Below, piece after piece: positions 26,352 through 35,625 of a stretch of 56,500 bases of DNA. This DNA comes from Clostridia bacterium. GTDB taxonomy: Bacteria > Bacillota > Peptococcia > DRI-13 > UBA5745. Numbering within the stretch: the first letter of the stretch is position 1; every line of letters begins with the position of its first letter. The DNA lies in NCBI GenBank assembly GCA_018436095.1, contig JAHDMJ010000037.1, positions 1-56,500 on the forward strand, written 5' to 3'. Under the pieces are notes generated by a model. The model had not been told where the DNA came from, searched no databases, and was given only the letters and a program-made list of their open reading frames with translations. Made by a program: the position numbers and the translations under genes.

Positions 26352-26847
26352 AACGATTATTAAAGCAGCCCTGGTTTTGGCTATTGCCTTTTGGGTACTT
26401 TCAAAAATCCCCTTCAATCGAAAAATCAATCAGGAAATCCCCGCTAATATATACCTAGACGGCGTTGTAACCGGAGAAACAGCCATCATTATGGATGGAG
26501 AAAAAAGCAACTATCTGTTTACCGAAAAGGAAAGCTATTCCGGTAAATTTCAGATCCTTTCTTACGAAAAGACGGGCAGAGATAATATGAATGCACATAT
26601 CTCCTGGGGTGGCCTTGAAAAAACGAATATCCAGCAATTGATTTACACAACCGCAGGAATCTTTCCCGATATGGATTTGGTCAGCTTCATTATCATCAAT
26701 GAAGCAATGACGCAATTTGCCTTGATGTTTAAGGACGGCACTGTCATCGCAACCTCAGACAGCCTATATGAGCTTTATACGCAGAACATTACTTATTATC
26801 CCGATACAGGCGCCATATCTGTGCGAACAATCCCCAAAATAGAATGA
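26335..26847 (+). CDS. Membrane-anchored protein of unknown function
   Basis: 170 residues. One N-terminal membrane segment (AALVLAIAFWVLSKI) precedes an extracytoplasmic domain rich in beta strands. The TTG at 26335 is preferred over the in-frame ATG at 26314 because AGGAGGTGG ends 5 bases before it. The gene follows the MerR-RDD gene by about 140 bases on the same strand and may share its transcript, so a role in the same envelope response is possible. No family was recognised. Confidence 0.65.
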   Translation: MKQQFKTIIKAALVLAIAFWVLSKIPFNRKINQEIPANIYLDGVVTGETAIIMDGEKSNYLFTEKESYSGKFQILSYEKTGRDNMNAHISWGGLEKTNIQQLIYTTAGIFPDMDLVSFIIINEAMTQFALMFKDGTVIATSDSLYELYTQNITYYPDTGAISVRTIPKIE

Positions 26848-27104
26848 GATTGCAGCAACCCCTCAATTTGAGCAGCGTCTGATTTACGTTTGGTTAACCG
26901 ATTCGAATAAAAAGCCAAGACAGAATGGCCGCGGCATTTCGCCGGGGCCTTTTTCATAAGCCACTGGATTGGTTTATGCGACAAAAAAGTATAAAGCCTT
27001 ATTTTTTTGCTATACAGAGATGCTAAAATGGAACAAGTTCCGGTGAACCAATCTTTTCATGCCGGGAAAAGTGAAAACACGAGATTTTGAGGAGGAGCGA
27101 CAGC

Positions 27105-27698
27105 ATGAAACGTACATACGGATACGTAAGAGTATCCAGCAGAGATCAGAATGAGGATCGCCAACTGATTGCCATGAAAGAATTTGGCGTACCGGAACAG
27201 AATATCTTTTGCGACAAGCAATCCGGGAAAGATTTCAACCGGCCCGCTTACCAAAAGCTTTTAAAAAAAATAAAACCCGGCGATCTCTTTGTTATTAAAA
27301 GCATCGACAGGCTGGGCAGGGATTATGAAGAAATCATTGAGCATTGGCGGATCATTTCAAAAGAACGCGGAGCCGAAATCGTTGTCCTTGATATGCCGCT
27401 GCTGGATACGCGACAGAAAGACCGGGACCTGACGGGAACATTTATTGCCGACCTGGTGCTTCAAATCCTCAGCTATGTGGCACAGAAGGAGCGGGAGTTT
27501 AACCGGCAGCGCCAGGCCGAGGGCATTGCGGCAGCAAAAGCGAAGGGCGTCAAATTTGGCCGTCCTCCCAAGCATCATCCCGCCGCATTTTATGCCATGT
27601 TAAAGGAGTGGAGATGCGGCAAGATATCCGCCCGGCAGGCAGCAAAGCAACTGGAAATTGATCACAAAACATTTGCGCGGTGGGCTTCGGGGTATTAA
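27105..27698 (+). CDS. Small serine recombinase (resolvase/invertase family)
   Basis: 197 residues. The catalytic domain begins YGYVRVSSRDQNEDRQL, with the nucleophile Ser in RVSS. The active-site arginines are in KSIDRLGRDY, and a long E helix (RQRQAEGIAAAKAKGVKFGR) leads to a helix-turn-helix (ISARQAAKQLEIDHKTFARW). Size and layout match Hin/Gin-like invertases and Tn3 resolvases, not the large integrases. GAGGAGGAGCGACAGC precedes the ATG. A pair of inverted 19-base repeats with crossover-like centres lies directly downstream (27766-27923). A close relative is encoded at 46613. Confidence 0.93.
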   Translation: MKRTYGYVRVSSRDQNEDRQLIAMKEFGVPEQNIFCDKQSGKDFNRPAYQKLLKKIKPGDLFVIKSIDRLGRDYEEIIEHWRIISKERGAEIVVLDMPLLDTRQKDRDLTGTFIADLVLQILSYVAQKEREFNRQRQAEGIAAAKAKGVKFGRPPKHHPAAFYAMLKEWRCGKISARQAAKQLEIDHKTFARWASGY

Positions 27699-27762
27699 TG
27701 AAAACAAAGCAGCATGGGGAATACAAGGCCCGGTTTTTTGTCTCTATTCGACATAACCAGAG

Positions 27763-27923
27763 AAAAAAGCAGGCTTTTTTCCCCAAGTCGTAATATGCTT
27801 TTTGCTCTGGATTCTATGAAGATTACTCAACATATACCGGGGAAAAAATGCGCAATTACTTAAATTCTATTTTACTATCCCTAATCTGAAAAAGCAAGAA
27901 GCCTGGGGAAAAAAGCCTGCTTT
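27763..27923. repeat. Candidate invertible segment with 19-bp inverted repeats
   Basis: The arms 27766-27784 and 27905-27923 are perfect inverted copies separated by 120 bases. Each arm has a dyad AAAGC-NN-GCTTT around an asymmetric central dinucleotide (AG, or CT on the opposite strand), as in crossover sites of serine invertases. A TTGCTT-N17-TAAAAT promoter-like sequence (27897 to 27869, minus strand) lies inside and points toward the recombinase, away from the chemoreceptor. Inversion would turn it toward the chemoreceptor. Confidence 0.5.
27869..27897 (-). promoter_or_regulatory. Promoter-like sequence inside the inverted-repeat segment
   Basis: On the minus strand TTGCTT (27897-27892) and TAAAAT (27874-27869) are 17 bases apart. 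The -35 is weak (three of six consensus bases) and the -10 good (five of six). There is no minus-strand gene immediately downstream in the present orientation. Confidence 0.35.
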
Positions 27924-27945
27924 AGGGGACACTCTATGCAGAACA

Positions 27946-27999
27946 GAGGCGGCTGGGCGCTATTGAGCAAAACACAGGCGGGCTCAATCAAGGGGCCGC
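27946..27999 (+). ncRNA. Possible structured leader of the chemoreceptor mRNA
   Basis: An outer stem GCGGC/GCCGC (27949-27953, 27995-27999) encloses an inner stem TTGAGC/GCTCAA (27963-27968, 27982-27987). It lies about 70 bases upstream of the chemoreceptor ATG. It lacks the marks of the c-di-GMP riboswitch classes I know, so no function is assigned. Confidence 0.25.
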
Positions 28000-28069
28000 T
28001 ATTATGTTGCGGTATGAAGTCGGAAAATTCAAACTGGGCAATAATAATTATTAATAGGGGGCTACTATT

Positions 28070-29863
28070 ATGAAACGTTTCACAAACCTCAAGATTGCCA
28101 CGAAATTAATTATCGGCTTCTTAACCGTAGCGTGTATAGCAGGCGTGGTGGGGATCGTTGGTCTGATTAATATCAATGCTTTGGCTGAATCAGACAGGCT
28201 GCTGTATGAAGAGAATACCTTGGGAATTGTGTACTCGGGGGACGCCAACACCTACTACCAGAGACTTCGGTATAATATAGCCGAGATGCTTCTATTGAAG
28301 GATGAGGCCCAAAAAGACGATTACATCGGCAAATTCAACGACTTTTTAGCGGCTATTGAAACAAATCTGAATGACTATGAGGCCGGTATTATTACACAAA
28401 CCGACCGTGACCTGTTTGACCCGCTCAAGGGCGATTGGGTACAATTTAAATCCTACATGCAGCAGATCATCACGTTTACACAATCGGGGCAGTATCATCA
28501 GGTGGAACGCATTCTGCTTGGAGATGCGGACGCGGTAAGCGGATCTCTGATGGATTCCTTTTTAAAGCTGTATGAATATAACTCCACCGGGGCAGTAACC
28601 AGGGCCGCCGAAAATACCGGACTTGCAAAAACCGCAAATTTGATTATGATTATCGTGCTTCTTGCTGCAGTGGCCGCAGCCGTTATGCTCGGCGTTTTTC
28701 TTGCCCGCAGTATCAGTAAGCCTCTCAATAAAATGGTTGAGGCCGCCGATAAACTTGCGGAAGGAAACTTCAATATCGACATTACCGCCGCTTCCAAGGA
28801 TGAAACAGGTATGCTGGCCGGAAGCTTCCTTAATATGGCGTCTACCTTAAAAGCGATTATAGCTGATCTTTCACAGGCCCTGGAGGCTTTTGCCAACGGC
28901 AATTTTGCCATGGACAGCCAGGCTGAGGGCAGCTATGTGGGCGATTACCGTCCCATGCTGGATAATATCCGAACAATGCGGGACAGGCTCAGTGATACGC
29001 TGCGAAACATCAATGAGGCGGCTGGGCAGGTGTCCACAGGCTCCGAGCAGGTTTCCAGCGGCGCCCAGGCCCTGGCCAGCGGCTCCACCGAACAGGCGGC
29101 CACCGTGGAGGAGCTGAATGCCTCGGTTACACAGATCGCCGGACAGGCTGAGGCAAACCTGTCCACTATAGAAGTTGCCGCCGGATATATTGAGCAGGCC
29201 GCAGCAGGGGTGACCGCAAGCAACGGATATATGCGCCAGCTATCCGGCGCAATGGCTGAAATCAGTTCCTCTTCCAGCCAGATCGCAAGCATTACAAAAG
29301 TCATCGAAGACATTGCTTTCCAGACCAATATTCTGGCGCTGAACGCCGCCATTGAAGCCGCCCGGGCCGGCAACGCCGGAAAGGGCTTTGCGGTTGTGGC
29401 AGACGAGGTGCGTAATCTGGCCGCAAAATCCGCCGAGGCCGCCCGCCAAACCGCGGAGCTGATTGCAACCTCTGTGGCTACGGTGGAGCGGGGAACGCAA
29501 ATTACCGCACAAACAGCCCGGGAATTGCAGGATACGGGAGTAAACACCGAAAAAGTAACCGAGAGCTTTGCCAAAATTGAACAGGCGTCAACGGAGCAAA
29601 CGGTTGCCATTGAACAGATTCGGGACGGGATTTCCCAAATATCCTCCGTGGTACAGACCAATGCCGCCACAGCCGAGGAAAACTCCGCCACCAGCGAGGA
29701 AATGTCGGCTCAAGCTGCCACTCTGCGCCAGGAGGTAGGAAAGTTTAAGCTAAAAGATGGCGGCGGGCGTTCTGACACCGCTTCCGGTATTTCCGCTCCT
29801 TCTTATACGCAGGCCGAATCCGGGTTTTCCCTTTCTGCTGATATGGCTGTGGCAAAGTATTGA
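28070..29863 (+). CDS. Methyl-accepting chemotaxis protein (4HB type)
   Basis: 597 residues. Membrane segment 1 is at about 12-33. A helical ligand-binding region of about 150 residues of the four-helix-bundle type follows, and segment 2 is at about 190-212. HAMP follows ([19 protein letters not shown]). The signalling tip is [18 protein letters not shown] with [15 protein letters not shown]. The protein ends in MAVAKY without a CheR-binding pentapeptide. GGGGGGCTACTATT precedes the ATG. It is followed after 57 bases by a GGDEF/EAL gene on the same strand. Confidence 0.93.
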   Translation: MKRFTNLKIATKLIIGFLTVACIAGVVGIVGLININALAESDRLLYEENTLGIVYSGDANTYYQRLRYNIAEMLLLKDEAQKDDYIGKFNDFLAAIETNLNDYEAGIITQTDRDLFDPLKGDWVQFKSYMQQIITFTQSGQYHQVERILLGDADAVSGSLMDSFLKLYEYNSTGAVTRAAENTGLAKTANLIMIIVLLAAVAAAVMLGVFLARSISKPLNKMVEAADKLAEGNFNIDITAASKDETGMLAGSFLNMASTLKAIIADLSQALEAFANGNFAMDSQAEGSYVGDYRPMLDNIRTMRDRLSDTLRNINEAAGQVSTGSEQVSSGAQALASGSTEQAATVEELNASVTQIAGQAEANLSTIEVAAGYIEQAAAGVTASNGYMRQLSGAMAEISSSSSQIASITKVIEDIAFQTNILALNAAIEAARAGNAGKGFAVVADEVRNLAAKSAEAARQTAELIATSVATVERGTQITAQTARELQDTGVNTEKVTESFAKIEQASTEQTVAIEQIRDGISQISSVVQTNAATAEENSATSEEMSAQAATLRQEVGKFKLKDGGGRSDTASGISAPSYTQAESGFSLSADMAVAKY

Positions 29864-29920
29864 TCATTTGAAATACTTTGGGATCACGCAGCATGGAATC
29901 ATAGTGGAAGGAGACCAAAG

Positions 29921-32095
29921 GTGAAAAAACAAGGAATTTGGATGCAGAGACTGCTGAGTGTCCCGCTGATGATTCTTTTCATTCTTGTAGTGTATGGCCT
30001 TAAAGTTCCCAATCCCATGATTATCCTGATTATTCCGGTAGTCTATTTTACTTACTCCGACGGATGCTTCAGCGGCGTCCTCAGCGGTGCAACCTCCATT
30101 TTATACGCCCTTTACTTTTTCCTCATCAAAACCGGCGATCCCGCCGGCGGATACAAAGCGATCACCATTATTCTGGCCGTCACCTCTATTATCGTTCTTG
30201 TAGGAAAGCTCAAGGCCCGGGAGGAAAAGAATGTACGCGAACTCAAGCGGCGCGGCGACGCTCTGGTCCATATGGCCACAACCGACATTACCGGACGGGA
30301 GGAAGAGCGTTACGGGCTGGAGAATCTGCTGGAAGCCGAGCGGGTAATTCGGGATTGTATCAGCCTGCTCTATGAGGCCAAAATTTTGAACGAAGCAATG
30401 GACAATGTGCTTCAGCGGGCTGGCGAATATTCGGGTGCAGACAGGGCCTATTTCTATTTGCTTGCCGGGGACACCTTTGTCTTTGCCAACGAATGGCGGG
30501 GACCCCAGCTTCCGGCAGATAGCAGAGTAAAAAAAGTGAGGCTGTCCTATTTTTATCGTCTGTGGTCGCTGTTTGATCACAAGGAATGCGTTGTTATCGA
30601 GGATATAGAGCAGCTTCGCTCCCTGGATGCGGAGTTATATCAGGCTTTTGACGAACAGAAAATCAAAAACATTGTGCTGATACCGCTGGAGCAGGACGGA
30701 AAGCTGCTTGGACTTTGGGGAGTGGAGAACCCCTCTGCCGAGAAAGTCAGGAGCATTGCGCCGCTTCTGCTTTCCCTGCGCTACTTTCTGTTATCCACCA
30801 TACAAAGAATCGAATATGAAGGACTTTTGGTAAAGCTGAGCTTTGAGGACAGCCTGACAGGCCTTGGCAATCGCAACCGCTATTTGCAGGATATTGCCAG
30901 CCCGGAGGCTGTGCAAAATACAGGAATTGTTTACATTGCCATTAACGAGATGAAACGCCTCAATGACACCTATGGACATTCCTATGGCGATCAAATCCTA
31001 ACCGGATGTGCCGGTAAGATCAGAGAAACCTTTCCGGCGGGGCTCGCCTACCGCGTGGGCGGAGACGAGTTCGTTGTGATTTGCAGGGATATTTCCCGGG
31101 AGCGGTTTGAGCAGCATGTGCGAACTTTCAAGACCCATTGTGCCTCTCAGGACTGTCATGCGGCCATTGGTTACCACTGGTCAGAGCAGGCGGAAGATAT
31201 CCGAAGCCTGACCCATGAAGCGGAAGCGTGGATGTATGAGGACAAAAAAGGGCATTACCGCAAAAGCCTGTCCAGGGACCGCTACCGTCATTACAACGAT
31301 GATGTATTCCGCCTGACAGAGCCCGGCGCCCTGGAAAAGAGCCTTAAAGAAGGCCTTTTTTCTATCTACCTGCAACCGAAAATATCCTTTGCGGATCGCG
31401 GTGTAAGCGGCGCCGAGGCACTGATACGCTACCGGCAGGAGGACGGGATAATCATCCCGCCCGCACAGTTCCTGCCTGTATTAGAGGATGCAAAACTCAT
31501 CGGCAGGCTGGATTTTTTCGTGTTTGACCATATCTGCGCAAAGCTCGCTGAATGGCGGGACGAAGGCCGGGAGATCGTGCCCGTATCCGTTAATTTTTCG
31601 CGGTACACACTGGCAGAGGAGGACTTTCTCCCCCGATTGCAAGAGATATTTGGCAACTACTGCATTGAAAAGAGATGGATCATAATTGAGGTTACGGAAA
31701 GTGTCAAAGGCGTAGATGGTATGAACCTTCTTTCTTTGATCGACAACCTCCGGACTGCCAGTTTCTCCATTGCCATAGACGATTTTGGGGTGGATTTTGC
31801 TAATCTCTCGCTATTTTCGACCGCCAATTTTGATGAGCTCAAAGTAGATAAGACCCTTGTGGAAAGCGTTGTGACGAATCAAAAGACCCAATTAGTCATT
31901 GAATCTATTGTGAATATCTGCCGCAGAATGGGCATCCGCGTCGTTGCAGAAGGTGTGGAAACAGAAGAACAGTTCAGTATCCTAAGGCAAAAGGGCTGCC
32001 AGCAGGCGCAGGGATACTTGTTTAGCAGGCCGCTGCCCATCGGGGAATACGAAGAAAAGTTCCTGCCCTTTCCGGCAAAAGTTTCTTTTCCATAA
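29921..32095 (+). CDS. GAF-GGDEF-EAL c-di-GMP turnover protein
   Basis: 724 residues. Several N-terminal membrane segments (about 10-90) lead to a coiled stretch and a GAF-like sensor (about 150-290). The GGDEF domain is intact (YRVGGDEFVVI). The EAL domain keeps EALIRYR, VSVNFSRY, IIEVTES, AIDDFG, KVDKTLV and VVAEGVET, so both activities are possible. Loop 6 reads DDFGVDFANLS rather than DDFGTGYSSL. GTG start with GGAAGGAGACC before it. It is probably co-transcribed with the upstream chemoreceptor, linking chemosensory input to c-di-GMP. Confidence 0.9.
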   Translation: MKKQGIWMQRLLSVPLMILFILVVYGLKVPNPMIILIIPVVYFTYSDGCFSGVLSGATSILYALYFFLIKTGDPAGGYKAITIILAVTSIIVLVGKLKAREEKNVRELKRRGDALVHMATTDITGREEERYGLENLLEAERVIRDCISLLYEAKILNEAMDNVLQRAGEYSGADRAYFYLLAGDTFVFANEWRGPQLPADSRVKKVRLSYFYRLWSLFDHKECVVIEDIEQLRSLDAELYQAFDEQKIKNIVLIPLEQDGKLLGLWGVENPSAEKVRSIAPLLLSLRYFLLSTIQRIEYEGLLVKLSFEDSLTGLGNRNRYLQDIASPEAVQNTGIVYIAINEMKRLNDTYGHSYGDQILTGCAGKIRETFPAGLAYRVGGDEFVVICRDISRERFEQHVRTFKTHCASQDCHAAIGYHWSEQAEDIRSLTHEAEAWMYEDKKGHYRKSLSRDRYRHYNDDVFRLTEPGALEKSLKEGLFSIYLQPKISFADRGVSGAEALIRYRQEDGIIIPPAQFLPVLEDAKLIGRLDFFVFDHICAKLAEWRDEGREIVPVSVNFSRYTLAEEDFLPRLQEIFGNYCIEKRWIIIEVTESVKGVDGMNLLSLIDNLRTASFSIAIDDFGVDFANLSLFSTANFDELKVDKTLVESVVTNQKTQLVIESIVNICRRMGIRVVAEGVETEEQFSILRQKGCQQAQGYLFSRPLPIGEYEEKFLPFPAKVSFP

Positions 32096-32253
32096 TTCTT
32101 TTTGTATGGAAGGCCCTCTCTATGGGGCTTTGGAGGTTAGAAGATTATATACATTGGCGACTGTACAGCGTTGATCATAACTGTATTTTACAACAAAAGG
32201 CGGCAACTGGCGCAATGATGATGCCAGAAGCCGTCTTTTGTATTTCGTTGCTG

Positions 32254-32751
32254 TTAATGCGGCAGCCCTTTGGTTATCCTAACCTCACCACTTCCAGAGG
32301 TGTTTGTTGCGGCGCCGAAGGAAATCTGATCCCCTACCGCCATGGATGACTGTACGGCAAGGATATAGTCAGTATCGCAGCCCGGAGAGTAGGGATCGGG
32401 CGGGGTCAGATAGGTGATATTTGGGTCATACACCGAACCTGCACCAAGATATATTGCGGCGATTCTGCTTAGCGATACATATCCGTAATCCGCGCCGCTT
32501 TGTATGATCAGCAGTCCAGGTCCGCCGGCACTGGGAGCAGTATATACCCCAATAGCTACCCCTGACAATGTAGCTAGCTGGTCCACAAACAAGGTCATGG
32601 TAGTGGTGGGATATAGGGTCGCTATCTGTTCCAGTACATTAGCCAGTTGCCTGACAGCAGCTCTGCAGAGGTTATCCCCTTCAATATAGAAGGTACCCGC
32701 GGCAAGAAAGCATTCATAAATAATGAGCTGCCGGGAGGCACCGATTATTGG
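32254..32751 (-). pseudogene. 5'-truncated unrecognised gene
   Basis: A minus-strand frame of 165 codons runs from just after a TAG (32754-32752) to a stop at 32254. The first in-frame ATG (32598) lies deep inside and has no ribosome site, while the upstream part (RQLIIYECFLAAGTFYIEGD, RAAVRQLANVLEQIA) looks like coding sequence. No ATG, GTG or TTG opens the full frame. Probably the 3' end of a larger gene cut off at the gerA side. The product is Gly/Ser-rich at its end and unrecognised. Confidence 0.45.
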
Positions 32752-32873
32752 CTAATCATTGCGCTCTCAATTTTTATCCAATATATGCATTATCTGGAAT
32801 AAAATTATCGTTTTTGATGAATAATTATTATGGGCAAAAAGCCCATAGCGATGATAAAAAGGAGGATGGTACT

Positions 32874-34376
32874 GTGTTTGGATTTCTAAAAAAACATAGA
32901 AAGAACAGTCAGGGAAAACACAATAAAAAAAATGATAAGAACAATACCAATGAAAATGTTGCTCAAGACACCATTCCCTCTTCGATTTCCCAATGCGAAA
33001 AGCTGGTACAAAGCATATTTGGCAACAGCTCTGATATCATTATACAAACCTTTGATACGCAAAAAGAAAAGGCTCTGCTTGTTTATGTCGATGGCCTGGT
33101 TAGTAAAAATTTAATGGACAGGGATATTATATCACCGCTGAAAGCAAAAGGTTTTAACGGCGATATGAGTTTAGCAATCCAGACCCATTATCAAGAAGTT
33201 TTTAATGTATCAACCTTTGTCAGTGAAGTGCTTCATGGTCAGACCGCACTTTTTTATGAAGGCAGTAAAAAAATATACATGATTGATATCAAGCAATGTG
33301 ACAGGCGCTCGGTGGAAACGCCCGATACGGAAGCTGTAATACGAGGTCCCAGGGAGGGCTTCACGGAAAACTTTCGCACGAATACTTCCCTGCTGCGGAG
33401 AAAGCTCAGGACTCCTAAATTGGTTATTGAAAACGTAATCATCGGCAGGCAGAGCAATACGCCGGTCAGTATTGCCTACATTGAAGGAATTGTCAATCAG
33501 GACGTATTAAAAGAAGTAAAATCCCGCCTAGACAAAATTGATACGGATGCAATTCTTGAATCAGGCAATATCGAGCAGTACATCTGCAAACACAAATTCA
33601 GCCCGGTTTCGGGTATTGGTACTACGCAAAAACCGGATGTTGCAGCTGCCAGGATACTGGAGGGCCGGGTTGCGGTATTCTGCGATGGGACGCCCCATGT
33701 CCTGACAATTCCCGAGCTTTTTGTGGAGAATTTGCAGACCAGCGAGGACTATTACAATAGGATTCTGCTGGCTACAACCTTGAGGATACTGAGATTTCTC
33801 GGCTTATTTATAACCATCATGCTGCCCGGCCTATCGGTGGCAATCATTACCTTCAGCCAAGAGATGATGCCTACGGTATTTTTGAATAGTCTAATTGCTT
33901 CAACTCAAAAAACGCCCTTGCCGGCGGGCGCTGAAATATTTCTGCTGATTTTAATGTTTGAATTGCTAAAAGAAGCGGGGACCAGACTGCCGAAGACGGT
34001 GGGCTCCGCCATCACAATCGTCGGAGCGCTGATCATAGGAGACGCTGCGGTCAGCGCCGGTATTGTCAGTGCGCCGGCGGTCATCATTGTGGCTTTAACC
34101 GCCGTATCCAGCTTTATCGTACCAACCCTTCCCGAATTTATTATTTTATATAGGATGTTATTTTTATTCCTCGGCGGCTCACTGGGCCTCATCGGTATTG
34201 GCACGGGGGTAGTCATCATGCTGACGCAGCTTGTGTCCACCGAATCCTTCGGCATTCCCATCCTCTCATCTTTCTCAAAGAATGAGCTAAAAGACATTAT
34301 CCTTCGTTTCCCGCTGCGCTCTATGATATACAGGCCCGCAGCCATCGCCAAGGACAACATGCGGCGGAGAAAATGA
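32874..34376 (+). CDS. Spore germination protein, GerA/GerKA family
   Basis: 500 residues. A cytoplasmic N-terminal half is preceded by a basic, Asn/Lys-rich stretch. The two halves of the GerA domain are seen in DQDVLKEVKSRLDKIDTDAI-like sequence and in the membrane region from about 330 onward (LRFLGLFITIMLPGLSVAII, KTVGSAITIVGALIIGDAA). This is the A subunit of a germinant receptor in the spore inner membrane. The GTG at 32874 follows AAAGGAGGATGGTACT; the open frame further upstream has no ribosome site. It heads an A-C-B operon. Confidence 0.93.
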   Translation: MFGFLKKHRKNSQGKHNKKNDKNNTNENVAQDTIPSSISQCEKLVQSIFGNSSDIIIQTFDTQKEKALLVYVDGLVSKNLMDRDIISPLKAKGFNGDMSLAIQTHYQEVFNVSTFVSEVLHGQTALFYEGSKKIYMIDIKQCDRRSVETPDTEAVIRGPREGFTENFRTNTSLLRRKLRTPKLVIENVIIGRQSNTPVSIAYIEGIVNQDVLKEVKSRLDKIDTDAILESGNIEQYICKHKFSPVSGIGTTQKPDVAAARILEGRVAVFCDGTPHVLTIPELFVENLQTSEDYYNRILLATTLRILRFLGLFITIMLPGLSVAIITFSQEMMPTVFLNSLIASTQKTPLPAGAEIFLLILMFELLKEAGTRLPKTVGSAITIVGALIIGDAAVSAGIVSAPAVIIVALTAVSSFIVPTLPEFIILYRMLFLFLGGSLGLIGIGTGVVIMLTQLVSTESFGIPILSSFSKNELKDIILRFPLRSMIYRPAAIAKDNMRRRK

Positions 34377-34404
34377 TGATCTGCATTGAAGCAAGGAGCT
34401 TAAA

Positions 34405-35625
34405 ATGAAAAAAGGACTTTGTATTATTCTTATCGCAATGCTGTCTTTATCGCTGTCAGGCTGTTGGAGCAGGCAGGAACCGAAGACTTTAGCCTTGATC
34501 AACAGCGTTATTTATGATTATATCGACACCGGCGGTTACCAGGTAACAGTAGAGGTGATCAACCCCTCCTCCCAAGACGGCGGAAAAGAAAGCGGAAACA
34601 GCTCCAGCATAATTGCCATCAATAAGGGTCCCTCTCTCCCGGAAGCAATCCGCAACGTATCGGAAAGCCTTGATAGAACAATATTTGCAGGCCATAACAA
34701 GGTACGCTTTTTTACTGAAAAATTCGCTAAAAGAGATATTATTTCTATTATGGACTATCTATTGAGGGATCGCCTGACCGATGAAAATCCACTGATGGTT
34801 ATTATAAAGCATGATGATCCGGGGCAGATTTATTCCTCCATGCTGGGATTATCCGAAACGGTAGGAGATTATATTGATGGCTTATCCGAGACACAGCCCG
34901 CTACCACATCAAAAGCCGTTTTCGTAAAAACCCTTGATTTCCTAAAGGATTATTATGAAAAAGGCAAACAGCCCGTGGCCGGGGTGGTGGAATTGGTCGA
35001 ATCCGAACCCCAGCCTACTGATAATGGCGGAGCAGATGCCGGCAGTTCGGAGGGCGGTTCGGAAGGCGGTTCAGACAAAAAGTACAAAACCGTATACACG
35101 GGACTGGCGGCATTTAAGGATACTAAACTTGTGGGGTATATGGACGGTAACGAGACAAGAGCATACAACTTCATTACCAACAATATAGAGCGGGCCATTA
35201 TCTCCTTAGTCTCGGGAAACAGCGAAACGGTGGCTATCGTCCAAGATTCGAAAGCGGAAATAAAAACAGAAATTAAAAACGGTCAAATAACGATAAATGT
35301 GAACGTAAAAAACCATATGGCCATTATCCAGGCCAGCGGCGCCGTTGATATCAGCAAAACGGAGCCGTTAAAGACGGTAGAAGCTGATTTTAATCAGCAA
35401 ATAGCCAAGGAAATTAATGCAGCTATTCAAAAGGCGCAGCATGAATTTCAAAGCGATATATTTGGATTTGGTGTTTTCGTGCACAGGAATCATCCTAAAG
35501 AGTGGAAAGAAATCAAGGAAAACTGGGACGATTATTTTGCTAAAGCTGTGATAAACGTCTCGGTGGAGTCGATAGCCAACCGTTCTGGAGCTATTAAGCA
35601 ACCTTTTAGTTGGGAGTTGGAATAA
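34405..35625 (+). CDS. Germinant receptor lipoprotein, GerC family
   Basis: 406 residues. The signal peptide MKKGLCIILIAMLSLSLSG ends before the lipobox Cys of LSGC, and Trp follows as in most Ger(x)C proteins (CWSRQEPKTLALINS). The C-terminal domain with FGVFVHRNHPKEWKEIKENW is characteristic. A Gly/Ser-rich acidic insert (NGGADAGSSEGGSEGGSDKK, near 215) is unusual and probably a flexible loop. The protein is the peripheral C subunit of the receptor. The A gene ends 28 bases upstream, and the B gene starts within its stop codon. Confidence 0.93.
   Translation: MKKGLCIILIAMLSLSLSGCWSRQEPKTLALINSVIYDYIDTGGYQVTVEVINPSSQDGGKESGNSSSIIAINKGPSLPEAIRNVSESLDRTIFAGHNKVRFFTEKFAKRDIISIMDYLLRDRLTDENPLMVIIKHDDPGQIYSSMLGLSETVGDYIDGLSETQPATTSKAVFVKTLDFLKDYYEKGKQPVAGVVELVESEPQPTDNGGADAGSSEGGSEGGSDKKYKTVYTGLAAFKDTKLVGYMDGNETRAYNFITNNIERAIISLVSGNSETVAIVQDSKAEIKTEIKNGQITINVNVKNHMAIIQASGAVDISKTEPLKTVEADFNQQIAKEINAAIQKAQHEFQSDIFGFGVFVHRNHPKEWKEIKENWDDYFAKAVINVSVESIANRSGAIKQPFSWELE

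Noticed and set aside
28000-28070. Possible c-di-GMP riboswitch upstream of the chemoreceptor/GGDEF genes.
   Set aside because: The GGGCAAACC hallmark of class I is absent and I cannot recognise class II features. Only a generic stem pair is visible.
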